Origin: Spirosoma lacussanchae
GTDB lineage: Bacteria; Bacteroidota; Bacteroidia; Cytophagales; Spirosomataceae
NCBI RefSeq assembly: GCF_005870035.1
Contig: NZ_SWJG01000002.1
Span: 186,001-250,000, forward strand
Direction of reading: 5' to 3'
Length of the DNA stretch: 64,000 nucleotides
In this document: positions 44,201-52,080 of the stretch, piece after piece
Layout: each line of letters begins with the position of its first letter
How positions within the stretch are numbered: the first letter of the stretch is position 1
Notes under the pieces: generated by a model
Databases searched by the model: none
What the model saw: the letters and a program-made list of their open reading frames with translations, nothing else
Told to the model about the DNA's origin: nothing
Made by a program: the position numbers and the translations under genes

Positions 44201-44899
44201 CCGGGCCGTGTAGTAGCCGCCGTGAATGCCGTAACTCCGAAACGGGTGGTGCGTAGCCAGAATAAGTCCTTTTCCCTGGTTGCGGTATGCAATGTCGCGT
44301 AAACGTACCAGCACCTCGTCCTGGGTTTTGCAGGCGCAGTCGGCATCGGTGCCGGGCTTGTCGTAGGGGTGGAGCCACCATTGCGTATCGAGAATGACGA
44401 GCACCAGCCGGTCGCTGAGGTGTATTTCTTCCGGACCCGGACAACCGTCGGCGGGCAGCAGGCGGATATTGGGCGCCTTCAGGCTGTCGATCCAGCGGCC
44501 CTGCTGCCGGATCCGTTCCCAGCCGTCGGGTTTGCCTTTGCCCCAGTCGTGATTGCCGGGTATGAAGAGAATGCGGCTCTGTTTGCCGGGTTGGGCCTGG
44601 TACCGCAACACCTCGGTCTGGGCGCTGTAGTCGGGGCTGCTTTCGTCGGGCAGTCCGCGGGGGTATACGTTATCGCCCAGGTACAACAGGGTGGTACGGG
44701 CGTTGTTGAGGTCGTAACGGGCCGTTACAGCGTCGACAACCGGGTTGCGCTGCTGCCGAAGCCGACCGGCATCGCCAATCAGGATAATCCGGTGCCGAAC
44801 CGAGTCGGGCGGGGCCGTCTGGGCCAGTGCCCGTGGGTAGCCGCAGATCAGACCAATCAGTACGGCCAGCCCGCAGGCTATGTTGTGTAGTGATTTCAT
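41249..44899 (-). CDS. Metallophosphoesterase fused to an Omp85-like outer-membrane barrel
   Basis: A 1216-residue exported protein with a signal peptide ending LAQTAP. Residues ~33-330 are a calcineurin-like phosphoesterase: ILIGDAG, LYLGDNVYPRG, FIPGNHDWGKG, ATHHPFRSYG and VSGHDHSIQHI carry the metal ligands. The middle (about 440-850) has LLIGDWDRHEDQWRWG and PIPRDRDQAFF, which recall the catalytic-loop and metal-Asp motifs of HipA/PI4K-like kinase folds, then GQKGNDRFEV and GGKGNDVFTV repeats. The last ~330 residues are a surface-antigen (D15/BamA-type) barrel, with GYNLDDGLLLGAGVQW and a final strand ending in Phe. It should sit in the outer membrane. Substrate is unknown. It lies 16 bases after the GAF-like gene and 24 before the HD gene. 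Confidence 0.85.
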   Translation of the reverse strand: MKSLHNIACGLAVLIGLICGYPRALAQTAPPDSVRHRIILIGDAGRLRQQRNPVVDAVTARYDLNNARTTLLYLGDNVYPRGLPDESSPDYSAQTEVLRYQAQPGKQSRILFIPGNHDWGKGKPDGWERIRQQGRWIDSLKAPNIRLLPADGCPGPEEIHLSDRLVLVILDTQWWLHPYDKPGTDADCACKTQDEVLVRLRDIAYRNQGKGLILATHHPFRSYGIHGGYYTARQHLFPLTDFAPRLYVPLPGIGSLYPLVRGVFGNIQDLPNPTYRQMVRAIETTLAQAPNVVFVSGHDHSIQHIVDGARNYIVSGSGINRERVKSGKLARFVSPDWGYVVLDELTSGHLNATFYTVDEAATATQVHAAPIFGQLPTGDSTRTGSARSTRWPDSVTVAIAPAYDSVGGVHRLLLGNNYRQTWATPVTFPVFDLTRTLGGFTILQRGGGMQTKSLRLANVDGREWVLRSIQKDPTGALPVALRQTIAKDVLQDEISAGFPFAPLAVASLAEAAGVPHATPRLVYVPDDPALGIYQADFGQSVALLEERNPVDGKSVSTAKVLEALADDNDNRVDQRAVLRARMLDLLIGDWDRHEDQWRWGSRKTTGGKTYYPIPRDRDQAFFRAGGLLPSVAALPWLQPKFQGFAPKLGNINGLMMNARYFDRLFLQELSTRDWIDEITNLQTMLTDSVLRQAIGQLPEAVRQQSGERLFETLRARRGWLLREGLTYYRFLAKTVDIPGSDKAELFRVDHRDDDHVAVSVYKIGKDGADARRLYYRVFDTSVTREIRLYGQKGNDRFEVGGTQNANVTIRLIGGKGNDVFTVTGSPGKPFIYDRTTEANTLPEPGLARLRPGTDKAVNQFDPHAFTYDRLAPLLSAGYNLDDGLLLGAGVQWKTHGFRKAPFATDNRLLISRALATNAVSLRYSGTFTDVIGRNDLVVNAVAKAPTNVSNFFGPGNESAYDQTRRIRYYRTRYNLITASAQLRHTLGTHASISAGPVFQYFSLDLADNRGRFIERYLADQGTAAFLQRESYGGVQAGIALDTRTSPTQPIGGVYWHTTLLGLQGFGQQANHLTQLQSAFHLYTRLDPAGRLVLAHRIGGGLTYGNPAFYQLLYLGGQDNLRGFRNFRFAGNHMLYHSLEARLRLFSFQSFLFPGQVGLTAFHDIGRVWLTGESSHRWHNGYGGGLYVTPASLLVITAQVGLSTEGVLPYVSMGFRF

Positions 44900-44915
44900 G
44901 CCGGTGGGGTGACGG

Positions 44916-47243
44916 TCAGTCAGGATACTGGATGGTTACCCGGAGGGCTTTCAGTGTAGCAACCCCCTGTACTGGTTCCAGATCAACGTAGTCGAGGCCC
45001 GGCTTCAGCTTGCCCTGCCGCTGGAGTTCGGCAATAAACGGCAGGTATTCGGTGATCTCGTCGGAGTAGGTGTATACCAGCGCAATGGTGTCGGGCTGGG
45101 TGAGCCGTTCGTTCGTGTTGCGGATGTTTACCTTGTCGATGCGTTTTTTCAGTACCTCATACCGGATGCTGTAAGAGCCTTCTACATCGAACCGGCGTTC
45201 GTCGCGCCGGAAGCTGATGTCTACGGCCTGGGTATGCGCCAGAATCAGCTGGGTGGTCTGTAGCGGCAACGGAAGTTCGGGACGCAGCTGATAAGTAAGC
45301 CGCGCCATATCGACCATCGACTTCAGCTGCCACTGGTAGAGCTGCTGCCGAACCGTTTCGGGGAAGCTGGTGCCGGGCGCAATCGACTGGCCGGCGTAGA
45401 TGCTATACTCGGTGCCGTCGGTGCGATACCGCTCAAAATAGTGGGGAAACAGCGCCTGTAGTTCTTTTTCTTCCTGGTTGATGTAGTTGTTGACAACGGT
45501 ATTCAGCCGGTCCATGGTTTGTTCATAGGCCGACAGCGCCTGATTCACGAACCCGGTTTTTGGGTCGATCTGCGCAAAGTACTGACTAATGGCTGCCGTC
45601 AGGGCCGACTGTTCGGTTTGCAGCCGCTGCAAATACGGGGCCACTTCGTCCTGAAAAAACAGCGTGATGCTTTGCTCCTGGTCGGGCGTAAGTCCGTTGG
45701 TGAGGTGAGTTTGCCATTGGTAACTGCTCAGCATCAGATTGTTGTGACGGTCGCCAACGGCCGGTTGCCGAACCTGATATAAAATCTCTTCGATCAGGCT
45801 TAACTGATTCAGCAAATCCTGGCGAATGGCTTTCTGCCGCTCGTTAGATGAATTTCGGATGTCGACGGCCCCGTAGAACGGGTAAACTTGCGGAAAACGG
45901 ATCGGCAACGGGCTTGTGTGGGCCGGGTCGGTGGAGGGCTGGCTCATCTCGGCCCAGGCGGTTTCGTAAAACTTCCACTCAACGGCCGGTTGCAGGGACG
46001 TGAATTTGGTTCGGATATATGTCTCCAGCCGGTCCTGAAACTGCTGAAGCTGGTAGCGGATGAGTTCCTGAATCAGCGGCAGCACCCGCTCGATATGGCC
46101 CAGTATGGTCTCGTCGAATGCGTTGGGTTGCCGGCTTCCCATCTCCAGAACCCCCAGCATCTCACCGCCAACCACGATCGGGTACAGCAGGAAGCTGCGG
46201 AACCCTTTGCTGACCAGTAGCTGATAAGCCGGTTTGGGGAGTGCAGTCAGGTCGGTGACCAGGTGCGGACAGGGGTTGCCGCTCAGCTCGCTGACCATCG
46301 TCTGGGTCATGAGTTCATCGCAGTCGTCCATGCGGAGGCCCGAGAATCGCAGAAAGACGCTCCGCTCGTGGTTGTCGGGCAAAACGACCGGCTTTCCGTT
46401 CACTTTGGGCAGCGGCAGCAACCCGATTTCGAGGCCGGGCTGGCCGCAAAGGTTGCGCAGGGCCGTCTCGAAGTGGGTGTAGGACTCGGGCTCGGTGGCT
46501 GAGGTAAGGTGCACAAAAACGTCGCGCAGCTGCTGAATGGACTCGGCTTCGGTTACGTCTTCGACCCGGAAAAAAGAAAAACCTTCGAAGGTGAATTGCT
46601 CCAGCGGCAGCGGCTCGACCTGGGCGGGCAGGGGCGCACTACCCCGGGCAAACTCGATCCAGGCGGGCTGAAGAGGGGGCAGCTCACCGGTAGCATATGG
46701 CTCAATGAACGAGACGTTGACGTCCAGCTGGTAATATTTTGTCAGGCCGCTTACTTCCTGCTGAAACCCGAACGACAGACCGGGGCTGTACGGCATTGAT
46801 ACGTCGTAACATTTCTCAAGGATAAGCCGGTACAGGAACCGCTGTTTGCTGGCCGGGTCGTCATGAACGGGCGGGGTGACCAGCAGCTGAGGAAACTGGC
46901 TGATCAGCCGTTCCAGCGCGGGCGAATGGTGAAAAAGCCGTAGGGGCATCGGAAGCCCAAAGGCGTACGGAATAGACTGGCTGGAATCGGCCAGCGGCAG
47001 AACCGCCGTGGTAGCCAGCTGAAAGTAGTTGCTGAGCGTAGCGGCCGGCAGCGCGTCGAGCGACTGACTCGTGAGGGCGGCTACCGGCTCAAACTGCTCA
47101 ATGAGGTAGGTGTACAGCCGGGCCATGCTGCCCGAGCCGGCAGCCTGACGCTGGGCGTTCAGGTAGCGGAGAAACGGACGGAATGACAGCTGGTACCGGA
47201 GCAACTGCTCCCTTCGTATAGGTTCTTCAATAAGCGTTTCCAT
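44916..47243 (-). CDS. Large cytosolic protein with a GAF-like domain
   Basis: A 775-residue soluble protein with no signal peptide or membrane helix. Residues about 245-405 resemble a GAF sensory domain (ESIQQLRDVFVHLTSATEPE; YQLLVSKGFRSFLLYPIVVG; GEMLGVLEMGSRQPNAFDET; IERVLPLIQELIRYQLQQF), followed by long helical segments with coiled-coil character (about 410-640) and a C-terminal alpha/beta part. No kinase, cyclase or DNA-binding output domain was recognised. The ATG at 47243 is preferred to 47288 as the upstream part overlaps a hairpin and is unlike protein. Its place after an acyl carrier protein and before the phosphoesterase-barrel gene suggests a shared operon of unknown purpose. Confidence 0.75.
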   Translation of the reverse strand: METLIEEPIRREQLLRYQLSFRPFLRYLNAQRQAAGSGSMARLYTYLIEQFEPVAALTSQSLDALPAATLSNYFQLATTAVLPLADSSQSIPYAFGLPMPLRLFHHSPALERLISQFPQLLVTPPVHDDPASKQRFLYRLILEKCYDVSMPYSPGLSFGFQQEVSGLTKYYQLDVNVSFIEPYATGELPPLQPAWIEFARGSAPLPAQVEPLPLEQFTFEGFSFFRVEDVTEAESIQQLRDVFVHLTSATEPESYTHFETALRNLCGQPGLEIGLLPLPKVNGKPVVLPDNHERSVFLRFSGLRMDDCDELMTQTMVSELSGNPCPHLVTDLTALPKPAYQLLVSKGFRSFLLYPIVVGGEMLGVLEMGSRQPNAFDETILGHIERVLPLIQELIRYQLQQFQDRLETYIRTKFTSLQPAVEWKFYETAWAEMSQPSTDPAHTSPLPIRFPQVYPFYGAVDIRNSSNERQKAIRQDLLNQLSLIEEILYQVRQPAVGDRHNNLMLSSYQWQTHLTNGLTPDQEQSITLFFQDEVAPYLQRLQTEQSALTAAISQYFAQIDPKTGFVNQALSAYEQTMDRLNTVVNNYINQEEKELQALFPHYFERYRTDGTEYSIYAGQSIAPGTSFPETVRQQLYQWQLKSMVDMARLTYQLRPELPLPLQTTQLILAHTQAVDISFRRDERRFDVEGSYSIRYEVLKKRIDKVNIRNTNERLTQPDTIALVYTYSDEITEYLPFIAELQRQGKLKPGLDYVDLEPVQGVATLKALRVTIQYPD

Positions 47244-47254
47244 ATGAGTTGATG

Positions 47255-47294
47255 GAAAAGGCTGTCCTTGCCGCCGGTTGGCCGGCAAGGACAG
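47255..47294 (-). terminator. Hairpin between acyl carrier protein and GAF-like genes
   Basis: Perfect 12-base arms (47262-47273 and 47283-47294) with a 9-base loop; on the minus strand the stem is followed by CCTTTT. It could terminate the ACP transcript, or attenuate into the GAF-like gene that starts about 19 bases beyond it. Confidence 0.6.
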
Positions 47295-47337
47295 TTTAAC
47301 GGATGGTCGTGTATGGCGGTCATCTGATTAACACGCT

Positions 47338-47598
47338 TTATAAGAGCTGCGTTTCACCAAACGTTAGTTGATTTCTCAGGTAATCTTTCAACTGGCCGAG
47401 CGTCTGGAGCTGCCACCAGTCTTCGTCCGGAATCCGTATGCTGAAACCGGATTCTACCTGGAGTAATAAATCGGTAATGTCGAGCGAGTCGAAGCCCAGG
47501 TCGCGGCTGAAATGAGCCTGGTCGGTCAGGGCGGTGGTGCTGATACCGGTGTTGGTCAGGATGGTAACAAGCTGATTGTTGATTTGCTGCGATGTCAT
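47338..47598 (-). CDS. Acyl carrier protein
   Basis: An 86-residue ACP. The phosphopantetheine site is LGFDSLDITDLLLQVE with Ser38 in the standard DSL motif, helix 3 and the Ile-Pro pair (IRIPDEDWWQLQTLGQLKDY) follow normally. It is longer and less acidic than housekeeping AcpP and no fatty acid synthesis gene is nearby, so it is more likely a dedicated carrier for a special acyl chain or peptide starter. It lies between an RND pump gene and a GAF-like gene and is bracketed by hairpins on both sides. Confidence 0.88.
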   Translation of the reverse strand: MTSQQINNQLVTILTNTGISTTALTDQAHFSRDLGFDSLDITDLLLQVESGFSIRIPDEDWWQLQTLGQLKDYLRNQLTFGETQLL

Positions 47599-47630
47599 GC
47601 GTTGGGTTGTTTGGAAGTGAGTAGGAATGA

Positions 47631-47663
47631 GTTCGGACTATACCCGTCTGGCATAGTCCGAAC
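47631..47663. terminator. Hairpin between RND pump and acyl carrier protein genes
   Basis: Perfect 11-base arms (47631-47641 and 47653-47663) with an 11-base loop, 14 bases after the RND gene stop on the minus strand. No T tract follows, so termination is possible but not certain. Confidence 0.5.
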
Positions 47664-47676
47664 AAGGTCGATACGG

Positions 47677-50600
47677 TCAGGAAACCAGTGCTTCAGCAGC
47701 GGGCTCGCTCTTCTTCGATGGGCTGAAGCGGGTGCTGAACCACTGCTGCGTCCGGTCAACGAGGTAGTAGATCATTGGTACCAGAAAGACAGTCAACACC
47801 ATGGAGCTGGTTAGGCCGCCGATCAGTACCCAGGCCAGCGAGTTTTTCCACTCGGCCCCGGCTCCGCTGGCGGTGGCAATGGGAATCATACCGATAACCA
47901 TGGCGATGGTCGTCATCAGAATGGGCCGCAGCCGTTCTTCGCCCGCGTGCAGGATGGCCTGTCGGAAGGGTACGCCCTGCGCTTTCTGCTGGTTGGCAAA
48001 GTCGACGATCAGAATGGCATTTTTAATGACCAGTCCAATCAGCATCAGCATCCCCAGCATGGCAAAAATGCCGATGTCAGACGAGGTGAGCGCCAGGGCC
48101 AGCAATGCGCCTACTACCGCCACCGGCACCGAGAACATAACCACCAGCGGGTAGATGAAGCTATCGTAAAGCAACACCATGATGAAATACACCAGCAGCA
48201 GCGCAGCCAGCATCGCGATCCCCAGCGATCCGAAGCCTTCGCTCTGGTTCTTGGCATCGCCCCCCCAGCTGATCGTTACCCCGGCGGGTAGCGGATTTTT
48301 GGCCAGGTCGGCCTGGATGACGCTCGTGAGCGTGCCCGATCCCGTGCCGAGGGTGTTGGCCGTTACCGTTACGGACGACCGGCGGTTTTTGCGTTCCAGC
48401 AGCGAAGGACCGTTGCTGAGTGATACGTTGGCAAACTCAGCCAGCCGCACCGTTCGGTTGGCCGTGGGGCTGTAGAAGTTGATGCGCTTCACGTCGTCGG
48501 GGTTCTTGCGGTCGAAAGCGTCCAGCATGATGCGGATGTCGTAATCTTCGCCACCGTCCCGGAAGCGGGAGTCGTCGTTACCCGCGAAGGCGTTCTGCAG
48601 GGTGGCGCCAACGGTCTGAATGTTCAGCCCCAGCCTGGCCATTTTTTCGCGGTCGATGTCGACCCGTACTTCGGGATTGCCCGATTCTACGGATACGTTC
48701 ACGTCGTTGGCGCCGGGGGTTCGGCGGAGCCGGTTGGCCAGGTCTTCGGCAGCGGCCAGGTTCTGATTCACATCGTCGCCACTGAGGAAAATTTCGATGG
48801 GTGCCGTACCGGAGTTAACGATACCCACCACCGATGAGTTGAATTCGATGGCCGGAAACCGCTGGGCAAGTTCCTGCCGAACCGCAATCATATACGCTTC
48901 GGTAGGCTGCTGACCGGGCCTTTCGCTGGCGGGGGCCAGCTGTACCGTCAGCTCGCTGCGGTTGGTTTCGCCCTGTCCGGTGCTGTTGAGGCCGGTGCTG
49001 GCACCCCCTACGTTGGCAAAAATGGTCTGTACCTCGGGCTTTTTGCGCAGGTAATCTTCGATCGATCGTGCGGTCAGGTTGTTCTGTTGCAGCGACGCGC
49101 TCTTATCGAGTTTCATGGTAAGCAGAAACTTGCCCTGATCACCTTCGGCTACGAACTCCGACCCGATGATACCCAGACTCATCACCCAGCCCGTGAAGGC
49201 AAAAATGGCGATCAGGATGCCCGTGAAGGCCAGCTTATGACTCAGCACCCAGTCGAGCGACCGGTGATACCAGGCCGTCAGGGCCATCAGGCCCCGTTCA
49301 AACCAGAGCAGAAACGCCTGGAAGGGGTTTTTAGGGTTCAGGTGCTCGAGTTTGGCCAGCCGCGACGTCAGCCAGGGCGTCAGGGTGAAGCTGGCCAGCA
49401 GACTGACCATCGTGGCGAAGGCTACGGTCAGCGAAAACTGCCGCAGCAAATCGGCAATGACCGAGTTGACCAGCGTAATCGGCACAAACACCACCACGAT
49501 AACGAGCGTAATGGCTACGGCCGCAAAGCCAATCTCCTTCATACCGTCGAGCGTGGCCTGCCAGCGATTCTTCCGACCCGTTGGGCCGTTCATTTCGAGG
49601 TGTCGCTGGATGTTCTCCAGCACCACGATCGAGTCATCGACCAGGATACCGATTACCAGCGACAGGGCCAGCAGGGTCATCAGGTTGAGCGAGTAGCCCA
49701 TGACGTACATGAACAGGAAGGCCGAAATCAGCGAAGCCGGTACCGAGACCATGACGATGAAGGCATTCCGGATGCTGTGCAGGAACAGCAGCATCACCAC
49801 CGCCACCAGACCAATGGCCAGAAACAGATCGTGCGTAACGGCTTCTACCGAGGCCAGGGTGAACACACTGCTGTCGTAGGCAATGGCGAAATGAACGTTG
49901 TCGGCCTTGTTGTCCTTTTCGATCTGCGCCAGTTTCTCCTGCACGGCGCGGCTGATTTCGACGGCGTTGGCGTCAGACTGTTTCTTGATGAACAGACCGA
50001 TCCCGTTCTGACCGTTGTAGCGGCTGATGCTGCTGGGTTCGGTGAGTCCGTCAGTTACGTTGGCTACATCGCCGACGCGGATGGGGCTGCCGCCGGGGCC
50101 GTGTGTGGTCACAACCAGCTTCCGAACGTCGTCCAGTGAGGTGAACTTGCCCGCCAGCCGCAGGGTCATGTTTTCGGTGGTGTTTTTTACTTTACCGGTC
50201 GGAAAATCGAGGTTCGCCTGGTTGATAGCCTGGGTGACCTGCAGCAGGGACAACCCGTAGTAGTTGAGCTTGTCGTCATCGACGTTCACGCGGATTTCCC
50301 GCTTGTCGCCCCCCACCATCGCGATGTCGGCAACGCCTTTGATCTGTTGCAGTACGGGCAGGTACCGGTCTTCCATCTGCTGGTAGAACACCGCGTTCGG
50401 CTGCGACGAGGTGGCCAGGAGCTGCATGATGGGCTGATCGCTGGGCGATATCTTCGACAGCGAGGGCTGCTGGGCATCGTCGGGCAGGTCACTGACCATT
50501 TTGTCGATCTCGCGCTGGGCATCCTGCATGGCTGCGTCGATGTCCGTACCGGGTTTGAACTGCACGATCAGGACCGACGCATTCTCGAATGACTTGGCCG

Positions 50601-50841
50601 TCACTTCGTCGAGGTTGTCGAGCCCCGATACGGCATCTTCAATTTTCTTGCTGACCTCGGTTTCTACTTCCGAAGGGGCCGCGCCGGGGTAAACGGTCGT
50701 CACCGTAATGGTTGGTACCGAAAATTCGGGCAGTAACTCGTAGCTCAGCAGATTATAGGAGAACAGGCCACCAATGGTCAGTACCGCGAACAGCACGATA
50801 ATGAGCGAGGGGCGTTTGATGATCGTTTCAACGAAATTCAT
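47677..50841 (-). CDS. RND efflux transporter, inner-membrane permease (AcrB/HAE1 type)
   Basis: A 1054-residue proton-driven exporter, full family length. The N-terminus MNFVETIIKRPSLIIVLFAV is the first helix; two large periplasmic loops follow helices 1 and 7. SLVIGILVDDSIVVLENIQR in helix 4 keeps the Asp pair of the proton relay. The second half repeats the topology and ends in a short charged tail. It should form a tripartite pump with the adaptor and outer-membrane factor encoded upstream, under the TetR regulator. Substrates are not readable from sequence; the HAE1 class exports hydrophobic and amphiphilic compounds. Confidence 0.95.
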   Translation of the reverse strand: MNFVETIIKRPSLIIVLFAVLTIGGLFSYNLLSYELLPEFSVPTITVTTVYPGAAPSEVETEVSKKIEDAVSGLDNLDEVTAKSFENASVLIVQFKPGTDIDAAMQDAQREIDKMVSDLPDDAQQPSLSKISPSDQPIMQLLATSSQPNAVFYQQMEDRYLPVLQQIKGVADIAMVGGDKREIRVNVDDDKLNYYGLSLLQVTQAINQANLDFPTGKVKNTTENMTLRLAGKFTSLDDVRKLVVTTHGPGGSPIRVGDVANVTDGLTEPSSISRYNGQNGIGLFIKKQSDANAVEISRAVQEKLAQIEKDNKADNVHFAIAYDSSVFTLASVEAVTHDLFLAIGLVAVVMLLFLHSIRNAFIVMVSVPASLISAFLFMYVMGYSLNLMTLLALSLVIGILVDDSIVVLENIQRHLEMNGPTGRKNRWQATLDGMKEIGFAAVAITLVIVVVFVPITLVNSVIADLLRQFSLTVAFATMVSLLASFTLTPWLTSRLAKLEHLNPKNPFQAFLLWFERGLMALTAWYHRSLDWVLSHKLAFTGILIAIFAFTGWVMSLGIIGSEFVAEGDQGKFLLTMKLDKSASLQQNNLTARSIEDYLRKKPEVQTIFANVGGASTGLNSTGQGETNRSELTVQLAPASERPGQQPTEAYMIAVRQELAQRFPAIEFNSSVVGIVNSGTAPIEIFLSGDDVNQNLAAAEDLANRLRRTPGANDVNVSVESGNPEVRVDIDREKMARLGLNIQTVGATLQNAFAGNDDSRFRDGGEDYDIRIMLDAFDRKNPDDVKRINFYSPTANRTVRLAEFANVSLSNGPSLLERKNRRSSVTVTANTLGTGSGTLTSVIQADLAKNPLPAGVTISWGGDAKNQSEGFGSLGIAMLAALLLVYFIMVLLYDSFIYPLVVMFSVPVAVVGALLALALTSSDIGIFAMLGMLMLIGLVIKNAILIVDFANQQKAQGVPFRQAILHAGEERLRPILMTTIAMVIGMIPIATASGAGAEWKNSLAWVLIGGLTSSMVLTVFLVPMIYYLVDRTQQWFSTRFSPSKKSEPAAEALVS

Positions 50842-50900
50842 GATCGTAGATGGAAGAGTGAAAGGGCCAGGGCATGAATGCGCTGTGGGTGCCCGCTACG

Positions 50901-51950
50901 TTATTGAACCACTACCGGCGTACCGTTCTGGAGATTGATCTGACCACTGGTAACTACCTGACTGCCAGCCGCGAGGCCGCTGATGATTTCGTAGTAGTCA
51001 TTGGTTGTAGCGCCAATTTTTACCGGCTTCAGTACCGCCCTGCCGCCTTCGATCACGTACACCTGGGGCTGCTTCTCCGACCCGACAATCGCCTGGCGGG
51101 GTATGGCCAGCGTCTGGTTTTTGAGCTGGCTGGTGTTGGCTATGGCGCCGTACATGCCCGCCCGCAGCGGATGGGCGGCTGAGTTGCGTACGGTAATTTC
51201 GACGGGGTAATTATGGGCCGCATCCCCTTCGGCGCTGATCATCGAGACCCGGCCCGTAAACCGAACCTGGGGATAGACCTCCGTTTCGATGGCTATCGAC
51301 TGGCCCACCCGGAACTGATTGATCGATTTCTCGGGTACATCGACGACCAGCTTCAGGCTGGAGATGTCCGTTACTTTGGCAATTGGGGCACCTACCGAGA
51401 CAACCGAACCGCGCTCGGCCATTTTCTCCGTCACGATACCGGCAAAAGGAGCCGTAACGGTGGTGTTGGCCAGTTGCTTCTGAAGTTGCTTAATCTGCGC
51501 CTGGGTGGCCCGGATGCTGAGCTGAGTGCGTTCCAGATTGATGGCTGGCGTTGCGTCGCCTTTCACCAGGGTTTCGTACCGTTTGAGGTCGTTCTGATAT
51601 CCTTCGAGGGTTACCTGTAAGGCTTCGATCTGGTACCGGATCTGTTCGTCGTCCAGCTTGGCAATGAGTCGGCCGGCGCCTATCGTCTGCCCTTCCTCAA
51701 TAGGGAGCTGAACGATCTGACCACCCGCCTGCGGGCGGATTTCGATGGTGCGGTTGGGCGAAAACGAGCCCAGAAATTCGCTGGCTTGCGCCAGATTTCG
51801 CAGCTCAGCAGTAGCAGCGCGGACGCCCACTTTCTGATCGGGATTGGGTTTGTAGACCCTGGCTTCTACAGCCTCTTTGTTGTTGAGGAGCGTCCAGGCA
51901 GTCAGGCCCAGCGTAGAGATGAGGGCCAGTACGGTTAGTATGCGTTTCAT
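50901..51950 (-). CDS. RND efflux periplasmic adaptor (membrane fusion protein)
   Basis: A 349-residue HlyD/AcrA-like adaptor. An N-terminal signal/anchor (MKRILTVLALISTLGLTAWT) is followed by a barrel-sandwich part (ASEFLGSFSPNRTIEIRPQA; GGQIVQLPIEEGQTIGAGRL), a helical hairpin (about 105-150) and the second half of the sandwich (TVTAPFAGIVTEKMAERGSV), then the beta-barrel (LKLVVDVPEKSINQFRVGQS) and the C-terminal GLAAGSQVVTSGQINLQNGT. No lipidation Cys is seen near the N-terminus. It is 59 bases upstream of the permease. Confidence 0.94.
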   Translation of the reverse strand: MKRILTVLALISTLGLTAWTLLNNKEAVEARVYKPNPDQKVGVRAATAELRNLAQASEFLGSFSPNRTIEIRPQAGGQIVQLPIEEGQTIGAGRLIAKLDDEQIRYQIEALQVTLEGYQNDLKRYETLVKGDATPAINLERTQLSIRATQAQIKQLQKQLANTTVTAPFAGIVTEKMAERGSVVSVGAPIAKVTDISSLKLVVDVPEKSINQFRVGQSIAIETEVYPQVRFTGRVSMISAEGDAAHNYPVEITVRNSAAHPLRAGMYGAIANTSQLKNQTLAIPRQAIVGSEKQPQVYVIEGGRAVLKPVKIGATTNDYYEIISGLAAGSQVVTSGQINLQNGTPVVVQ

Positions 51951-52080
51951 AACCTGTTTCGTGTTTGGATTGTGGTAATTGATGGTAGGGCAGGCGCAGC
52001 CACTGGGCGGTGCTGGTCATACTGCCGGTATAAGCAGGAGCGCGTGCTGAAAAACGGGTGAGTGAGAAACTGGGTCCGGC

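Noticed and set aside
42483-44890. Several plus-strand frames over the phosphoesterase-barrel gene
   Set aside because: They are shadows of the 1216-residue gene on the other strand, rich in Gly, Arg and Pro, with no independent support.
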